Source: Bacillota bacterium | GTDB lineage: Bacteria > Bacillota > Clostridia > Lachnospirales > Lachnospiraceae | Direction of reading: 5' to 3' | Assembly (NCBI GenBank): GCA_023407575.1 | Contig: JAEYLX010000075.1 | Span: 434,001-498,000, forward strand | DNA: 64,000 nucleotides | Shown here: positions 1 to 8,775 of the stretch, in pieces | Numbering within the stretch: position 1 is the first letter of the stretch | How the letters are laid out: the number at the start of each line of letters is the position of its first letter | Notes under the pieces: model-generated | What the model saw: only the letters and a program-made list of their open reading frames with translations | The model's database searches: none | Told to the model about the DNA's origin: nothing | Translations under genes and position numbers: made by a program

Positions 1-1238
1 CTATACAAATTCTTATTGCACCATAATCCTAAATAACTTGAATTCGGACCAAACCCCTCATGATAATTGTAATCATAGTAAAAGTTCTCTTCCGCATTTC
101 CCGAGGATAAATCATTATCCCAAGGCGGTCCTCCGTATAGCTTTCCATCCTTTATATAAAATCTTGTTGATGAATAATCAATATCCACCACTTTAAATAA
201 TTCATTCGTAATATAAAAATCAATATAGGACTTTTCATCAACATAGCTGGTAAAAAGCTCCCAGTCACGATCTTGTATGGCTTCTTCCAACTTTCTGAAG
301 AACTCAGTAATAGTCACTAATTGCTCCTCGCTGACTACTTCCGGCTCATTAATTCCGAATCGATATCCGAAGATAGGAGTCTTAAAGTAAGTTGTGCCCT
401 CATCCACTCGGTCATATTCTCTTTCAATTAGAAAGTCACCATTTTCTGAATCAATATCTACTCTTGTTGCTGCTTCTTCCACTACTTCTGTAATTAAATA
501 ATTCCCCATATATCTTCCATTTAAATACAAATCAACAAAAGTACAATCTGGTGAATATTCCAATCCTATGTTTTTTGCAAAATCAAATACCATTTTATTA
601 CGCATTAGGGATTTATCAAAGGCATTTGCGATAAGTGCCCACTTTTTTGCCTTTCCCATACCAAGTACGTCCTGCTTCTCTGAAAACTTAATGGTATACG
701 TCTTCTTTGCTACCTCTGTAGAAGAGTTCCCTCTAATTTTAAGCTCTGCAGTTTCATCAATGATTTCCTCAAATTCACCACCCTCTTTATCCAGAACAGC
801 CACTGAAATCGGAGTATATTCTTTCGTTATTACTCCTTCGTTGTGTTTCAAATAAAGTTGAGGAATCTCGGATAAGGGATAGATAAACTCTAGTACCTTC
901 TCAATATCCCGTGTATAAGAATCCACCATATCCTGTGTCATAGCACTTTTATTAACGTCAACATAATCCAACAGCTCTTTTAAATCGGTTGCCCAGGTTT
1001 TACTTAAACGTATATTATAGTGTTCCGGTACTTTTTCTACTGCAGCATCCAATTTACTATAATCTATATCTGGATTTAGTTCAATGACTTTATTCGTATT
1101 ATCTTGATTTTGATTTACGCTTTCTGTTGCCCCTGTTTGATCCAATATCAATGTTTTGATCAAGAAAGTAATTATTCCAATCCCTATCATTGCTGAAATA
1201 ATTACGCATCCCATAATAAGCTTTTTATTTCTTTGCAT
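1..1238 (-). CDS. CotH-like protein kinase, partial (C-terminus off the left edge)
   Basis: Secreted or membrane-anchored protein of the CotH family, atypical kinases first known from spore coats and also found on clostridial surfaces. The readable 412 codons begin with a basic N-terminus and one hydrophobic segment (residues 9-30). Family landmarks are in order: RGNSS near 169, LGMG followed by KKW near 192-200, DKSLMRN near 209, DLYLNGRYMG near 236 and WDNDLSSGN near 373, the last matching the metal-binding WDxD part of the active site. The ATG at 1238 follows a GGGGGA ribosome binding site. A 9-bp tandem repeat lies 53-117 nt upstream. The end of the gene is outside the window. The family call is from recognised motifs; the substrate is unknown. 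Confidence 0.88.
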   Translation of the reverse strand, partial: MQRNKKLIMGCVIISAMIGIGIITFLIKTLILDQTGATESVNQNQDNTNKVIELNPDIDYSKLDAAVEKVPEHYNIRLSKTWATDLKELLDYVDVNKSAMTQDMVDSYTRDIEKVLEFIYPLSEIPQLYLKHNEGVITKEYTPISVAVLDKEGGEFEEIIDETAELKIRGNSSTEVAKKTYTIKFSEKQDVLGMGKAKKWALIANAFDKSLMRNKMVFDFAKNIGLEYSPDCTFVDLYLNGRYMGNYLITEVVEEAATRVDIDSENGDFLIEREYDRVDEGTTYFKTPIFGYRFGINEPEVVSEEQLVTITEFFRKLEEAIQDRDWELFTSYVDEKSYIDFYITNELFKVVDIDYSSTRFYIKDGKLYGGPPWDNDLSSGNAEENFYYDYNYHEGFGPNSSYLGLWCNKNLY

Positions 1239-1290
1239 TGTATTCCCCCACTTTCATATTACTTTTTACTGCTTTTTATTAATTTTTACT

Positions 1291-1355
1291 GCTCTTTATG
1301 CTCTTTATGCTCTTTATGCTCTTTATGCTCTTTACAGCTCTTTACTGCTCCTTAC
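1291..1355. repeat. 9-bp tandem repeat upstream of cotH-like gene
   Basis: GCTCTTTAT occurs four times head to tail from 1291 to 1326, then continues as three degenerate copies (GCTCTTTAC, AGCTCTTTAC, TGCTCCTTAC). It lies in the 5' region of the leftward CotH-like gene, so copy-number change would alter leader length. Other bases to 1677 show no gene. Confidence 0.85.
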
Positions 1356-1628
1356 TGTTTTTTATTGCTTTTTATTGCTTAATTACTCTACTTTAAATCT
1401 TACTCTAATATTTTTTACCTTCACTCAAAGTGCTATTTATTATGTTTTACGTTAAACTTACTATAAATACTTTGTATAAAACTATTTTTATGTAACTATT
1501 TACCTTGTGAAATCTATTATTGCATTATTTATTATTACTGTCAACAAGCATAGCTGATGTAACGATACTAATATTATATATAGTAACAGTTCCGTCACAA
1601 GCTCTATTTGGTTGAACTATGATAAAAA

Positions 1629-1661
1629 TAGTTGAGTTCCAATCAACTTGAAACTCAACTA
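1629..1661 (-). terminator. Rho-independent terminator of the small zinc-ribbon gene
   Basis: A 10-bp stem (TAGTTGAGTT with AACTCAACTA) and 13-nt loop, followed on the minus strand by ATTTTTAT. It sits 26 bp past the stop of the 1687-1920 gene. Confidence 0.75.
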
Positions 1662-1686
1662 CTAAAATTCTATCTATTAAATATTC

Positions 1687-1920
1687 TTAATAAAAATGCT
1701 GGGGTGTTGTAAAAGTAGTACATTCTCCTGTGGTCGGATTATATAAGGATTGATAGCATTTCGAACAATATAAATCCACATAATCTTTTTTAATACCAAA
1801 GTAATGTGCACTCCAACGCTTTTTACTTCCGCAAACAGGGCACTCATGCTCCAAAACATGATTTATATAATAATATGTTATTAGTAAACCAATCACAAAT
1901 AATGATAGTATAAATGCCAT
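1687..1920 (-). CDS. Small membrane-anchored zinc-ribbon protein
   Basis: 77-residue protein of unknown function. Residues 1-18 form one membrane segment. The rest contains two CxxC pairs, CPVC near 28-31 and CSKC near 52-55, the usual pattern of a four-cysteine zinc ribbon. The ATG is preceded by GGAG at about 8 nt, and a good terminator follows, so it is probably a real monocistronic gene. A second reading frame open over the same bases has no such features and is rejected. I cannot name the family. Confidence 0.65.
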   Translation of the reverse strand: MAFILSLFVIGLLITYYYINHVLEHECPVCGSKKRWSAHYFGIKKDYVDLYCSKCYQSLYNPTTGECTTFTTPQHFY

Positions 1921-2252
1921 AAAATTATCTCCATCTTTGCAAAGAAGTAACTACACATGTTTTTTGTCTCAATCAAAATTGTCCAAACCTGTTGTCTCTA
2001 TTTTCCTGTCAAACTTATGTGTCAAATTTTAAGCCTTCCATCTTACTCTTCTATATATTATTTTTAATGATTATACTATATAATAAGATTTAATTACTAA
2101 TTTTATTATTCAATTTGTATATTTATATTATAGCACTATTCCTTTAAATATCCATCATTATTTTTGTATCACTATAAGTATTTTATGTGTGAAACTTTCA
2201 CAATAATATACCTTTTGACCTGCAGTCTTCTTCTACAATAAAATTTATTATA
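1921..2252. other. AT-rich intergenic region
   Basis: About 330 bp between the zinc-ribbon gene and the DHHW gene. It holds the ribosome binding site of the former at its left end. I see no coding frame or clear terminator in the rest. Confidence 0.5.
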
Positions 2253-3392
2253 TCATTTTATTAACTTTGCAATAAAATCATCCTTAACGAAACTCATCGT
2301 ATTATAAAGTACTAATACATCTGTTATACCATTCTCCTCCATATAAGCTTCCACACTTCCGTTAAAATATCGAAAATCAATCATATAGGTCTTTTCAAAA
2401 TGGTTTACAACAAACGGTACAAACGAATGAGCAAAGGAATCCTTTATAACAAGTAGTTTCCTTCCGTTTTTGTTGTTGGTTTCTATCTCAACAACTGGAT
2501 TATTTCCACCCATGTAAACCGAATATTTGTCTTTTCCGTCTAATTTACTATAATCAAATAGGGAATTTGCTTTGTCCGTTAAGTTATACAGCAGCTGATA
2601 ACCCAAATCCTCTTTTATTTTATATAAATATATATTATCAGGTTTAACGTTCGTGTTAACCTTTGAGTGCAAGGTACCATAGAATTTATTGGTTGCTAAG
2701 ATGATATCAAACTGCTCTTGCCTAATTGCCTCAATCCCAGTCTCCTTACACCATAGTTCATAAGCATAATAAGCACCTAACGCAGTCCAATGATGATCTG
2801 TTCGATAGTAGATATATTCTTCATTATGCTTCATTAGGGTATCTCTAAGATCTAGAAATGTTCCCTTGGGAAGTGATGCAATCAATTGATTCATATAGTT
2901 ATTCTGGTCATAGCCAGTAGCAAAGAGCGGTAACTTATCTTTCAGGATTTCAGATGCAGTTGGAACTAACATAACCTTAATTCGTTCTTTTCCAAGCTCT
3001 TCTAAGTATTTATTGACAAACTGCACTATATATTCCTTGTTCTTTTCAGCTAGTTGCGTAGATACATCCTTATCGGCATGTTTTTCAATCAGGTAGCCAT
3101 CTTTTGCAAAATAGACAGAATTAATATCCTGTTTCAGCATGGCTCTCTCCAGCATCGTTTTTATACTAATCCAGTCATCACGCAGGACAAATTGGTCATT
3201 GATATAGTCATTTATCCCATTCATATATTCACCCTTTATAAACTTATCAAAAGTGAACTCTGGTATTGCAGCCAGATATCTATTCTCATTCTCGGAAAAA
3301 ACTTTAGCTGGTGTAATCAGATTCCAAAGGATGAAGGCAGACCATAATGCGGTAAATACAAGAAAAAATATTTTATTAAATGTAACCTTCAT
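2253..3392 (-). CDS. DHHW-family protein (AlgX/AlgJ-like, SGNH-type)
   Basis: 379 residues with one N-terminal membrane segment (about 7-27) and an extracellular domain. The signature DHHW lies at 199-202, with an upstream DLRD near 181 and a K-D-S-F stretch near 316, as in the AlgX/AlgJ and DHHW families that act with MBOAT enzymes in O-acetylating surface polysaccharides. It is the third gene of a leftward unit after DUF4358 and the MBOAT gene, with 122 bp before it. By analogy the MBOAT protein moves the acetyl group across the membrane and this protein places it on a glycan. The actual acceptor is unknown. Confidence 0.82.
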   Translation of the reverse strand: MKVTFNKIFFLVFTALWSAFILWNLITPAKVFSENENRYLAAIPEFTFDKFIKGEYMNGINDYINDQFVLRDDWISIKTMLERAMLKQDINSVYFAKDGYLIEKHADKDVSTQLAEKNKEYIVQFVNKYLEELGKERIKVMLVPTASEILKDKLPLFATGYDQNNYMNQLIASLPKGTFLDLRDTLMKHNEEYIYYRTDHHWTALGAYYAYELWCKETGIEAIRQEQFDIILATNKFYGTLHSKVNTNVKPDNIYLYKIKEDLGYQLLYNLTDKANSLFDYSKLDGKDKYSVYMGGNNPVVEIETNNKNGRKLLVIKDSFAHSFVPFVVNHFEKTYMIDFRYFNGSVEAYMEENGITDVLVLYNTMSFVKDDFIAKLIK

Positions 3393-3514
3393 AACAACGC
3401 TTACCTTTCACTAAGAGCAGGTTCAATAAAGACATAATAATAGCTCGAATATCATCTTTCTAAACTCTATCTTTCTAAAAATTTTTCTATTACTACAGCT
3501 TTCAATCAAATCGT

Positions 3515-4921
3515 TTAGAATCTAAAATACAAAAATGGATTATACGTACTTCCTACCAAATAAGCTATACATCCCGCAAATACAAAAACATATGCAATTG
3601 TAGCCCCAATGAATACACTTTTTCTATTGGAGGTTTCTGCAAAAACAACTACCTTTTTAAAATGGGGTGTTGAAAAGTAGGCTGCCAGGATAAAAATAAC
3701 ACCATACCCACACAAATAATATAGACTCTGATTATTAAACATTGGCATTTCTGTTAAGCCGAACATTCCCTTTAGATAATCTTTCATTGCAGCAAGGTCA
3801 TCAAAATAAAAGATTACCCAACTTATCATAACTAGGAATATCGTATATAGGTGGCGAAACACTCTTGGTATTCGGTCAAGAATTTTCAATATATAATACT
3901 TTTCAGCAATTAAGATAACTGCAAAATATAATCCCCATAAAATAAAATTCCAGGAGGCACCATGCCAAAAGCCTGTTAATGCCCAGACAATTACTAAATT
4001 TCTAAGGTGTTTGACCTTTGAACAGCGATTCCCACCAAGTGGGATATATACATAATCACGAAACCAGGCCCCCAGGGTAATATGCCATCTACGCCAGAAT
4101 TCTGTAATACTTTTGGAGATGTAGGGATAGTTGAAATTTTCATCAAAGGTAAGACCAAAGATTCTTGCCAGACCGATTGCCATGTCAGAATAACCGGAGA
4201 AATCAAAGTAGATTTGAAAGGTGTAGGCTATAATTCCAAGCCAGTATAAAAGGATGGAGCCCTCTCCTGCCGTACCACTGGATATTTGGCTCCACAACAG
4301 CCCGGTATTGTTTGCAATTAACACCTTCTTAGCTAAACCAATGGTAAATCGGCGCATACCTATAGCAAAACTATCCTGCGTAAGTCTATGATCATCCAAA
4401 TCATTCTCTACCGTCACATATCGAACAATCGGTCCCGCGATTATCTGCGGAAATAAGGTGGTATAAGCAAGGTAATTGTAAAAGGTTTTCTCACAGCTTG
4501 TAGTCCCTCTATAGACATCTATGGCATAGGAGATGGACTGAAAGGAGTTAAAGGACACCCCAATTGGAAGTATAATTTGTACAAATGGAGACTCCACCCC
4601 AAACAGTCCAAATACATTACCCATTAAAAAATTTGTGTATTTAAAGAAAATAAGAACACTTAAATTGCTGCACACTGAAATCAACATATATACCCTACGC
4701 TGTCTCTTATTATCCCGATGTTTTTCCATGAGCTTAGCGCAGATGAAATCCTCCACCGAAAGCAACAGCATAATAGGTATAAATCTGATTTCACCCCAGG
4801 CATAAAATACCAAGCTGGCAATAATCATAACTAAATTCTTCAATTTGTTGGGTGCCAGAAAATATATAATTATAAGCGCAGGTAAAAAATAAAATAAAAA
4901 TGTCAAGCTGCTAAAAACCAT
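3515..4921 (-). CDS. MBOAT-family O-acyltransferase (AlgI/DltB-like)
   Basis: 468-residue polytopic membrane enzyme. The N-terminus (FSSLTFLFYFLP) and the central QIIAGPIVR and DFSGYSDMAIG stretches are typical of AlgI-type MBOAT proteins. The conserved catalytic histidine is in GFWHGASWNF near residue 320. Length fits AlgI (about 460-520). The start follows AAAGGTGGG at 9 nt. It lies 29 bp after the DUF4358 gene and before the DHHW gene, a common clostridial three-gene arrangement for surface-polymer acylation. AlgI and DltB have different acceptors; the neighbouring DHHW gene favours an AlgI-like role. Confidence 0.92.
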   Translation of the reverse strand: MVFSSLTFLFYFLPALIIIYFLAPNKLKNLVMIIASLVFYAWGEIRFIPIMLLLSVEDFICAKLMEKHRDNKRQRRVYMLISVCSNLSVLIFFKYTNFLMGNVFGLFGVESPFVQIILPIGVSFNSFQSISYAIDVYRGTTSCEKTFYNYLAYTTLFPQIIAGPIVRYVTVENDLDDHRLTQDSFAIGMRRFTIGLAKKVLIANNTGLLWSQISSGTAGEGSILLYWLGIIAYTFQIYFDFSGYSDMAIGLARIFGLTFDENFNYPYISKSITEFWRRWHITLGAWFRDYVYIPLGGNRCSKVKHLRNLVIVWALTGFWHGASWNFILWGLYFAVILIAEKYYILKILDRIPRVFRHLYTIFLVMISWVIFYFDDLAAMKDYLKGMFGLTEMPMFNNQSLYYLCGYGVIFILAAYFSTPHFKKVVVFAETSNRKSVFIGATIAYVFVFAGCIAYLVGSTYNPFLYFRF

Positions 4922-4950
4922 TACAATTTTCCCACCTTTGTTATCTCAAA

Positions 4951-5601
4951 TTATTTGAAGAGTCCGTTAAAAGCATCCACTGCCTTTGCCACTTCATCCT
5001 CTGCGAATTGTTTCAACTCTGCTTCGGTAGGATTTTCACTTTCATTTACAGCACCTACTAGAAGGAAACATACAAAGTCACCATTGCGAACTACTTTGGT
5101 TGCATTTGTCTTGGGTACATTCATTGGATACTGAAGTGTATCGGCAATTTTTCTATCCTTTGCATCATTTAAAGCTGCCTCAACCTCATCTGCTTTCCCT
5201 TCAGCAGCCTTTACAACAACGACTCTATCTGCGTTAACACTAATCATTGGCTGTTCTGCCTTTACTTCCTCATACATATCAGAAGTCAACCCGAATTCTG
5301 TTTCAAGAAATTCTGGAGTAATCTCTGTATTCGGATAATAATTTTCTCCGTAAGCTGCTTTAATTGCTTCTAAGATTTTATCTACTGTTACGTCGGAATT
5401 GGTGCTTTCCGAATTATCGTTATCTGTTGCTGTATCGTCGTTATTATCTACATCAGTGTCCTCATCTTTATCCTTGTCATCTGTGGCACTATTATTGGAG
5501 TTATTATTTTCTGCCGGACTATTGGAATCTGATTTTGTACAACCAGTAAAAATTGCTGTTGTGATTGCTATCGTAAATAGAATTGTAATTAATTTTCTCA
5601 T
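4951..5601 (-). CDS. DUF4358-family lipoprotein
   Basis: 216-residue lipoprotein. The signal sequence ends in FTGC (Cys near 21), the lipidation site. A low-complexity linker rich in Asn, Asp and Ser (about 25-72) leads to a globular domain of about 140 residues that matches DUF4358, a family regularly found beside MBOAT and DHHW genes in Lachnospiraceae. It is the first gene of that unit. Its role is unknown; co-occurrence suggests it serves polymer O-acylation at the outer membrane face. The start has AAAGGAAA about 6 nt upstream. A 12-bp tandem repeat begins 34 nt upstream, within the probable leader. Confidence 0.8.
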   Translation of the reverse strand: MRKLITILFTIAITTAIFTGCTKSDSNSPAENNNSNNSATDDKDKDEDTDVDNNDDTATDNDNSESTNSDVTVDKILEAIKAAYGENYYPNTEITPEFLETEFGLTSDMYEEVKAEQPMISVNADRVVVVKAAEGKADEVEAALNDAKDRKIADTLQYPMNVPKTNATKVVRNGDFVCFLLVGAVNESENPTEAELKQFAEDEVAKAVDAFNGLFK

Positions 5602-5634
5602 TTTATTTTTCCTTTCCTATCCATGTTCATTTTA

Positions 5635-5682
5635 ATATTCGTTTTGATATTCGTTTTGATATTTGTTTTGATATTCGTTTTC
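5635..5682. repeat. 12-bp tandem repeat, four copies
   Basis: Unit ATATTCGTTTTG repeats at 5635, 5647, 5659 (one change) and 5671 (one change). It lies immediately 5' of the DUF4358 gene, between its ribosome binding site and upstream DNA. Confidence 0.85.
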
Positions 5683-5740
5683 TTTTTCATATCCATTTTC
5701 ATAGTTATGTTCGTTTACATTTTTAAACTTTATACTTTAC

Positions 5741-5878
5741 TGTATCCTCTTGTATCATTCACATGGTGTTTTCCCTATGCTATATACATGTATCCTTTTG
5801 TATCATCACGCATGTTATTTGTCCTATACTATATATCTTCTTGTATCATCACACATGGTGTTTACCCCTATACTGCAT
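5741..5878. repeat. Three imperfect 43-48 bp direct repeats
   Basis: Three copies of a unit with the core TTGTATCATCACACATGGTG followed by a CCTATAC-type stretch begin near 5741, 5789 and 5835. They fill the gap between the anti-sigma gene and the DUF4358 operon. Each could carry a binding site for the same regulator, but no known motif is recognised. Confidence 0.7.
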
Positions 5879-5896
5879 TTTTCATTTGTAGGTTTA

Positions 5897-6490
5897 TCAT
5901 TTTGATAATTCGTCTAACTCTTCCTCCGTTACTACCTCACCAAAAGGGCTGACATAGGTATTCGCTTCTGTTTTAATAAAAGTCTCCATAAGTATTGCTC
6001 CGTTAGAATCTGCCTGTAAAAATGCAATGGCGGAATCACCTGCAATTAAGCCGATATTATTGTCATTAAAAAAAGCTATAATTAATGTCTCATTACCCGA
6101 ATCCTTATAAACCTTTACAATATCCTGCTGTAGTACTCCATTATTGTCCTTAACATTAATCTTAACAATATCGGTTGCCTGCTCCAGAGTTTGACCCGTA
6201 TAATTAATAATTTTCACACCATGGGGATTAGGTATGTCAATGGCATTATTATTTTCTTGTAATTTTACAAAGTAGATGGTTGAAGATATCAGCAAGATAA
6301 AACCCGCCGCCATTCCTGCATATTTTGGATACCTTGTAAAATATTTTTGCTTTCTTTTCTGGTTAAAGGATGCTTCAAAAGAGTTGACACCAACCTCATC
6401 TTCAGAAATTTTCACTTCTGCTTCTAATTCTGCTTTTAGCTCTTCTGCTTTTTTATATATCCCGTTCAAAAACTCATTATCAGATTTCAT
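5897..6490 (-). CDS. Probable anti-sigma factor, single membrane segment
   Basis: 197 residues: a charged cytoplasmic N-terminus (1-55), one membrane segment (about 57-76) and an extracellular domain of about 120 residues. It overlaps the end of the upstream ECF sigma gene by 11 bp, the standard coupling for a sigma factor and its cognate membrane anti-sigma. The start has a perfect AAAGGAGGG site. I do not recognise a named family in the outer domain. The role is inferred from topology and context: it would hold the sigma factor until an envelope signal is sensed. Confidence 0.72.
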   Translation of the reverse strand: MKSDNEFLNGIYKKAEELKAELEAEVKISEDEVGVNSFEASFNQKRKQKYFTRYPKYAGMAAGFILLISSTIYFVKLQENNNAIDIPNPHGVKIINYTGQTLEQATDIVKINVKDNNGVLQQDIVKVYKDSGNETLIIAFFNDNNIGLIAGDSAIAFLQADSNGAILMETFIKTEANTYVSPFGEVVTEEELDELSK

Positions 6491-7028
6491 AAGAAAACCC
6501 TCCTTTCTCCAAAATCTGCTTCAAACGTTTTTTTGCCCGATGGGATAATACTTTGATGGCTGACTCGGATTTATCCATTACAATAGCTGCTTCCGATAAG
6601 GACAAACCATTTAAATCAACTAACAAAATTACTTGCTGATATTCCGGTTTTAGCTCCTTCAACTGATTTTTTAACATTGTGATGTCATTATTCTTAAAAA
6701 CAACCTCCTCCAAGGTATTAGCATCCGTTTTATCAGCCTCCTCCAAGGAAACCAAATTGTATTTTGATTCCTTGCGTATATAGTCTATTGCGCGTCTCTT
6801 GCCCAACATAAATAAGAAGGTCTTAAACGCATATTGTGTCGCGTATTGCTCCGGTTTTATATAGATATAAGCAAAAACCTCCTGTGCTATATCCTCTGCT
6901 ACATGATAACTTTTCACATATTGCATGATAAAATAAACCAAACTATGACGATGTCGTATTACCAGCTCTTCGAAGGAAGCTTTATCTCCCTCCAAAAAAG
7001 CTAAATACAGAGATTTGTCAGAAATCAT
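6480..7028 (-). CDS. ECF-type RNA polymerase sigma factor
   Basis: 182-residue sigma-70 family protein with only regions 2 and 4. Region 2 includes AEDIAQEVFAYIY (about 43-55), the polymerase-binding helix. Region 4 (about 125-175) has LSLSEAAIVMDKSESAIKVL, the DNA-binding helix-turn-helix. The start follows GAGGTG. The gene is first in a leftward unit with the anti-sigma gene, and the DUF4358/MBOAT/DHHW genes lie 0.9 kb downstream in the same direction, so they are candidate targets. The target is an inference; no ECF promoter pair was confirmed by eye. Confidence 0.93.
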   Translation of the reverse strand: MISDKSLYLAFLEGDKASFEELVIRHRHSLVYFIMQYVKSYHVAEDIAQEVFAYIYIKPEQYATQYAFKTFLFMLGKRRAIDYIRKESKYNLVSLEEADKTDANTLEEVVFKNNDITMLKNQLKELKPEYQQVILLVDLNGLSLSEAAIVMDKSESAIKVLSHRAKKRLKQILEKGGFSYEI

Positions 7029-7312
7029 TTGAAGTGCACCTCGTTTGACTTTCTTTTGTTTGTCATTTATTATTCGTAATAAATTTAAAATGGTTACACC
7101 TAAAATAAAATTTTTTTAATTTATAACTCTTACTTTATAATTATTGCTTCTTAACTCGATAAAAATATGTATTTTAAGATACTAGGAAAGATCTTATAAT
7201 AGCCTTTTCCATTGACTTCAATTTACAATTCGAATTGACGAAAGGCTTTCATATAATATGGTTTCTACATTTTACTTTGTATATTTGACTACTCTAGTTA
7301 AATTTAGGTTGC
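7029..7312. other. Upstream region of the ECF sigma operon
   Basis: AT-rich region between a terminator on the right and the sigma gene on the left. It should contain the promoter of the sigma/anti-sigma unit. I cannot single out a promoter with confidence. Confidence 0.4.
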
Positions 7313-7345
7313 AAAAAAGAGCTCTAAGATTTCTCTTAAAGCTCT
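7313..7345 (-). terminator. Rho-independent terminator
   Basis: Imperfect 12-bp stem (AGAGCTTTAAGA with TCTTAGAGCTCT) and a GAAA-like loop, followed on the minus strand by TTTTTTGC. The stop codon of the decayed MerR tail lies inside the stem. It now would terminate the 7465-8598 gene. Confidence 0.8.
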
Positions 7346-7443
7346 ACATCCTCTGACTTCATTAATTCTTTTTCATATATTAACAAATTTTCTTCATAAC
7401 TCTCAATTTGTAATCCGATTAAGCTAGTGTCATAAATATCATG
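7336..7443 (-). pseudogene. Remnant: C-terminal tail of a MerR-family regulator
   Basis: About 35 codons in frame on the minus strand, ending at TAA 7336-7338, contain IESYEENLLIYEKEL. This resembles the C-terminal coiled coil of the MerR regulator at 13217-13603 (IESYEDNLLNVEKGL). No start and no DNA-binding part are left; the 7465-8598 gene lies where they should be. It is most likely the stump of an older regulator gene. The match is by eye. Confidence 0.5.
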
Positions 7444-7464
7444 AGAGGCTGATTGAGATAAAAA

Positions 7465-8598
7465 CTATCTCACCACATAGTCAGAAAATATATTTTCACT
7501 AAAACTCTTCCATATTATTTCTGCCCCTTCTTTAATGTCAGCTGTAGCTCCCGCCTTTTCCTCTTTTTCCGAAATCATATTGGAAACCTCCTCTGGAGTA
7601 ATAAATGGTACCAATGCCTCCTCGAAGATTTCTTTGTATTTGCTATGTGTATAAAGGGACTCATCCTCTATTAGCTCCCAGTTATCGTCATAAACATAAA
7701 AGGTGTAAAAACATTCTTCATTACCAATCTCATCTGAATTAGCCACATTTTCATTCTTATTAAAACAAATGGTGTCTAACTCAATTTCGCCTGATATTCC
7801 TTTTGACTCAGCCACTTGGGGAATCTGCCCCAACTCATCCGAAAAATAAAGCATATTGACATCGAGTTCACTTTCAACAGATACTATAAACTGCCAATTA
7901 CCATCTTTGTCCACTAAACTGTATTCTGTCGTATGATTGCTAGCTCCATTGCTACCGCTAGACTGAATATAGCCATATTCATTTATTGTGGATTCACTTC
8001 TAGCCCAAGTTTCGTAATAATAACAAACAAATAGTTTTTCATCCACATATTTTATGATATAAACAAGCGTACTATCATCATCCTTATCATTTATGTCCAT
8101 ACCATTAAAACGGAGAATTAATTCGTTCACTCTATCCTTACCACAATCGATATAGCTATAATCTATAAATTCAATTTGCTTATTTGCAGAATTATTTAAA
8201 TAATGCTCCGTAACTATTTTGAGTAATTCCGAAAGAGTATATTGACTTCCCTTTTTGTATAAGTCTTCCTCCCTATCGTTCCTTGGCATATATCGATCAA
8301 AAGATACCTTCATTTCATTTTTCATAAATTTCTCGTATGCTTCCATGGAAAGTTCTTCTGTAGTGAGGGTATGTATTATTGGTGTAACGGTTGGCGCTGG
8401 TATCACTTCAATCGTTGGCGTTGCAGAAGGTTTTACAGTAGGTGGAATAGTTGGAGCTACTGTAATAGACGAAATCGGTGACGGAGAAGTAGTCAACGCC
8501 TTAGGATTATCAATGCTTTCGACTTTTTTACATCCTCCAAACAGTAACACCATTGATAAAATAAGAAATACTAATTTATTATTTTTCACTTTATTCAT
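7465..8598 (-). CDS. Lipoprotein of unknown function with Pro/Thr-rich stalk
   Basis: 377 residues. A signal peptide ends at LLFGGC (Cys near 23), predicting lipidation. Residues 35-80 are a Pro/Thr/Ser-rich stalk (PTIPPTVKPSATPT), and the rest is an acidic extracellular domain with no motif I recognise. Such stalked lipoproteins are frequent in Lachnospiraceae and often lineage-specific. It is transcribed leftward, separate from the sigma operon by a terminator. The ATG was chosen as the only start giving the signal peptide. One copy of the local TAAACATAATGGGAAGTT motif lies 44 nt upstream. Confidence 0.7.
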   Translation of the reverse strand: MNKVKNNKLVFLILSMVLLFGGCKKVESIDNPKALTTSPSPISSITVAPTIPPTVKPSATPTIEVIPAPTVTPIIHTLTTEELSMEAYEKFMKNEMKVSFDRYMPRNDREEDLYKKGSQYTLSELLKIVTEHYLNNSANKQIEFIDYSYIDCGKDRVNELILRFNGMDINDKDDDSTLVYIIKYVDEKLFVCYYYETWARSESTINEYGYIQSSGSNGASNHTTEYSLVDKDGNWQFIVSVESELDVNMLYFSDELGQIPQVAESKGISGEIELDTICFNKNENVANSDEIGNEECFYTFYVYDDNWELIEDESLYTHSKYKEIFEEALVPFITPEEVSNMISEKEEKAGATADIKEGAEIIWKSFSENIFSDYVVR

Positions 8599-8641
8599 TC
8601 CTCTTTGTTAAATGTTTTGTGTGGTTAATTATAACTGTTTA

Positions 8642-8659
8642 TAAACATAATGGGAAGTT
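8642..8659 (-). repeat. Local motif copy A (TAAACATAATGGGAAGTT)
   Basis: First of six copies between 8.6 and 12.6 kb. It lies 44 nt upstream of the stalked lipoprotein start. Read with the gene it is AACTTCCCATTATGTTTA. Confidence 0.7.
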
Positions 8660-8775
8660 TAAAGTTCCACAAAAAATGGAATTTGACAATGAAATAATCA
8701 TTTAGCTACTACAATAATAAAAATTTACGAACGAAAAATTCATGATAGCGATAAACTACACTTCAATTTCATATT

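Noticed and set aside
1156..1455. 99-codon plus-strand frame with LYALYALYA repeats
   Set aside because: The repeats are the 9-bp tandem DNA repeat; the left part is antisense to the CotH-like gene.
5399..5952. Plus-strand frames of 78 and 109 codons
   Set aside because: Antisense to the DUF4358 linker or formed from tandem repeats.
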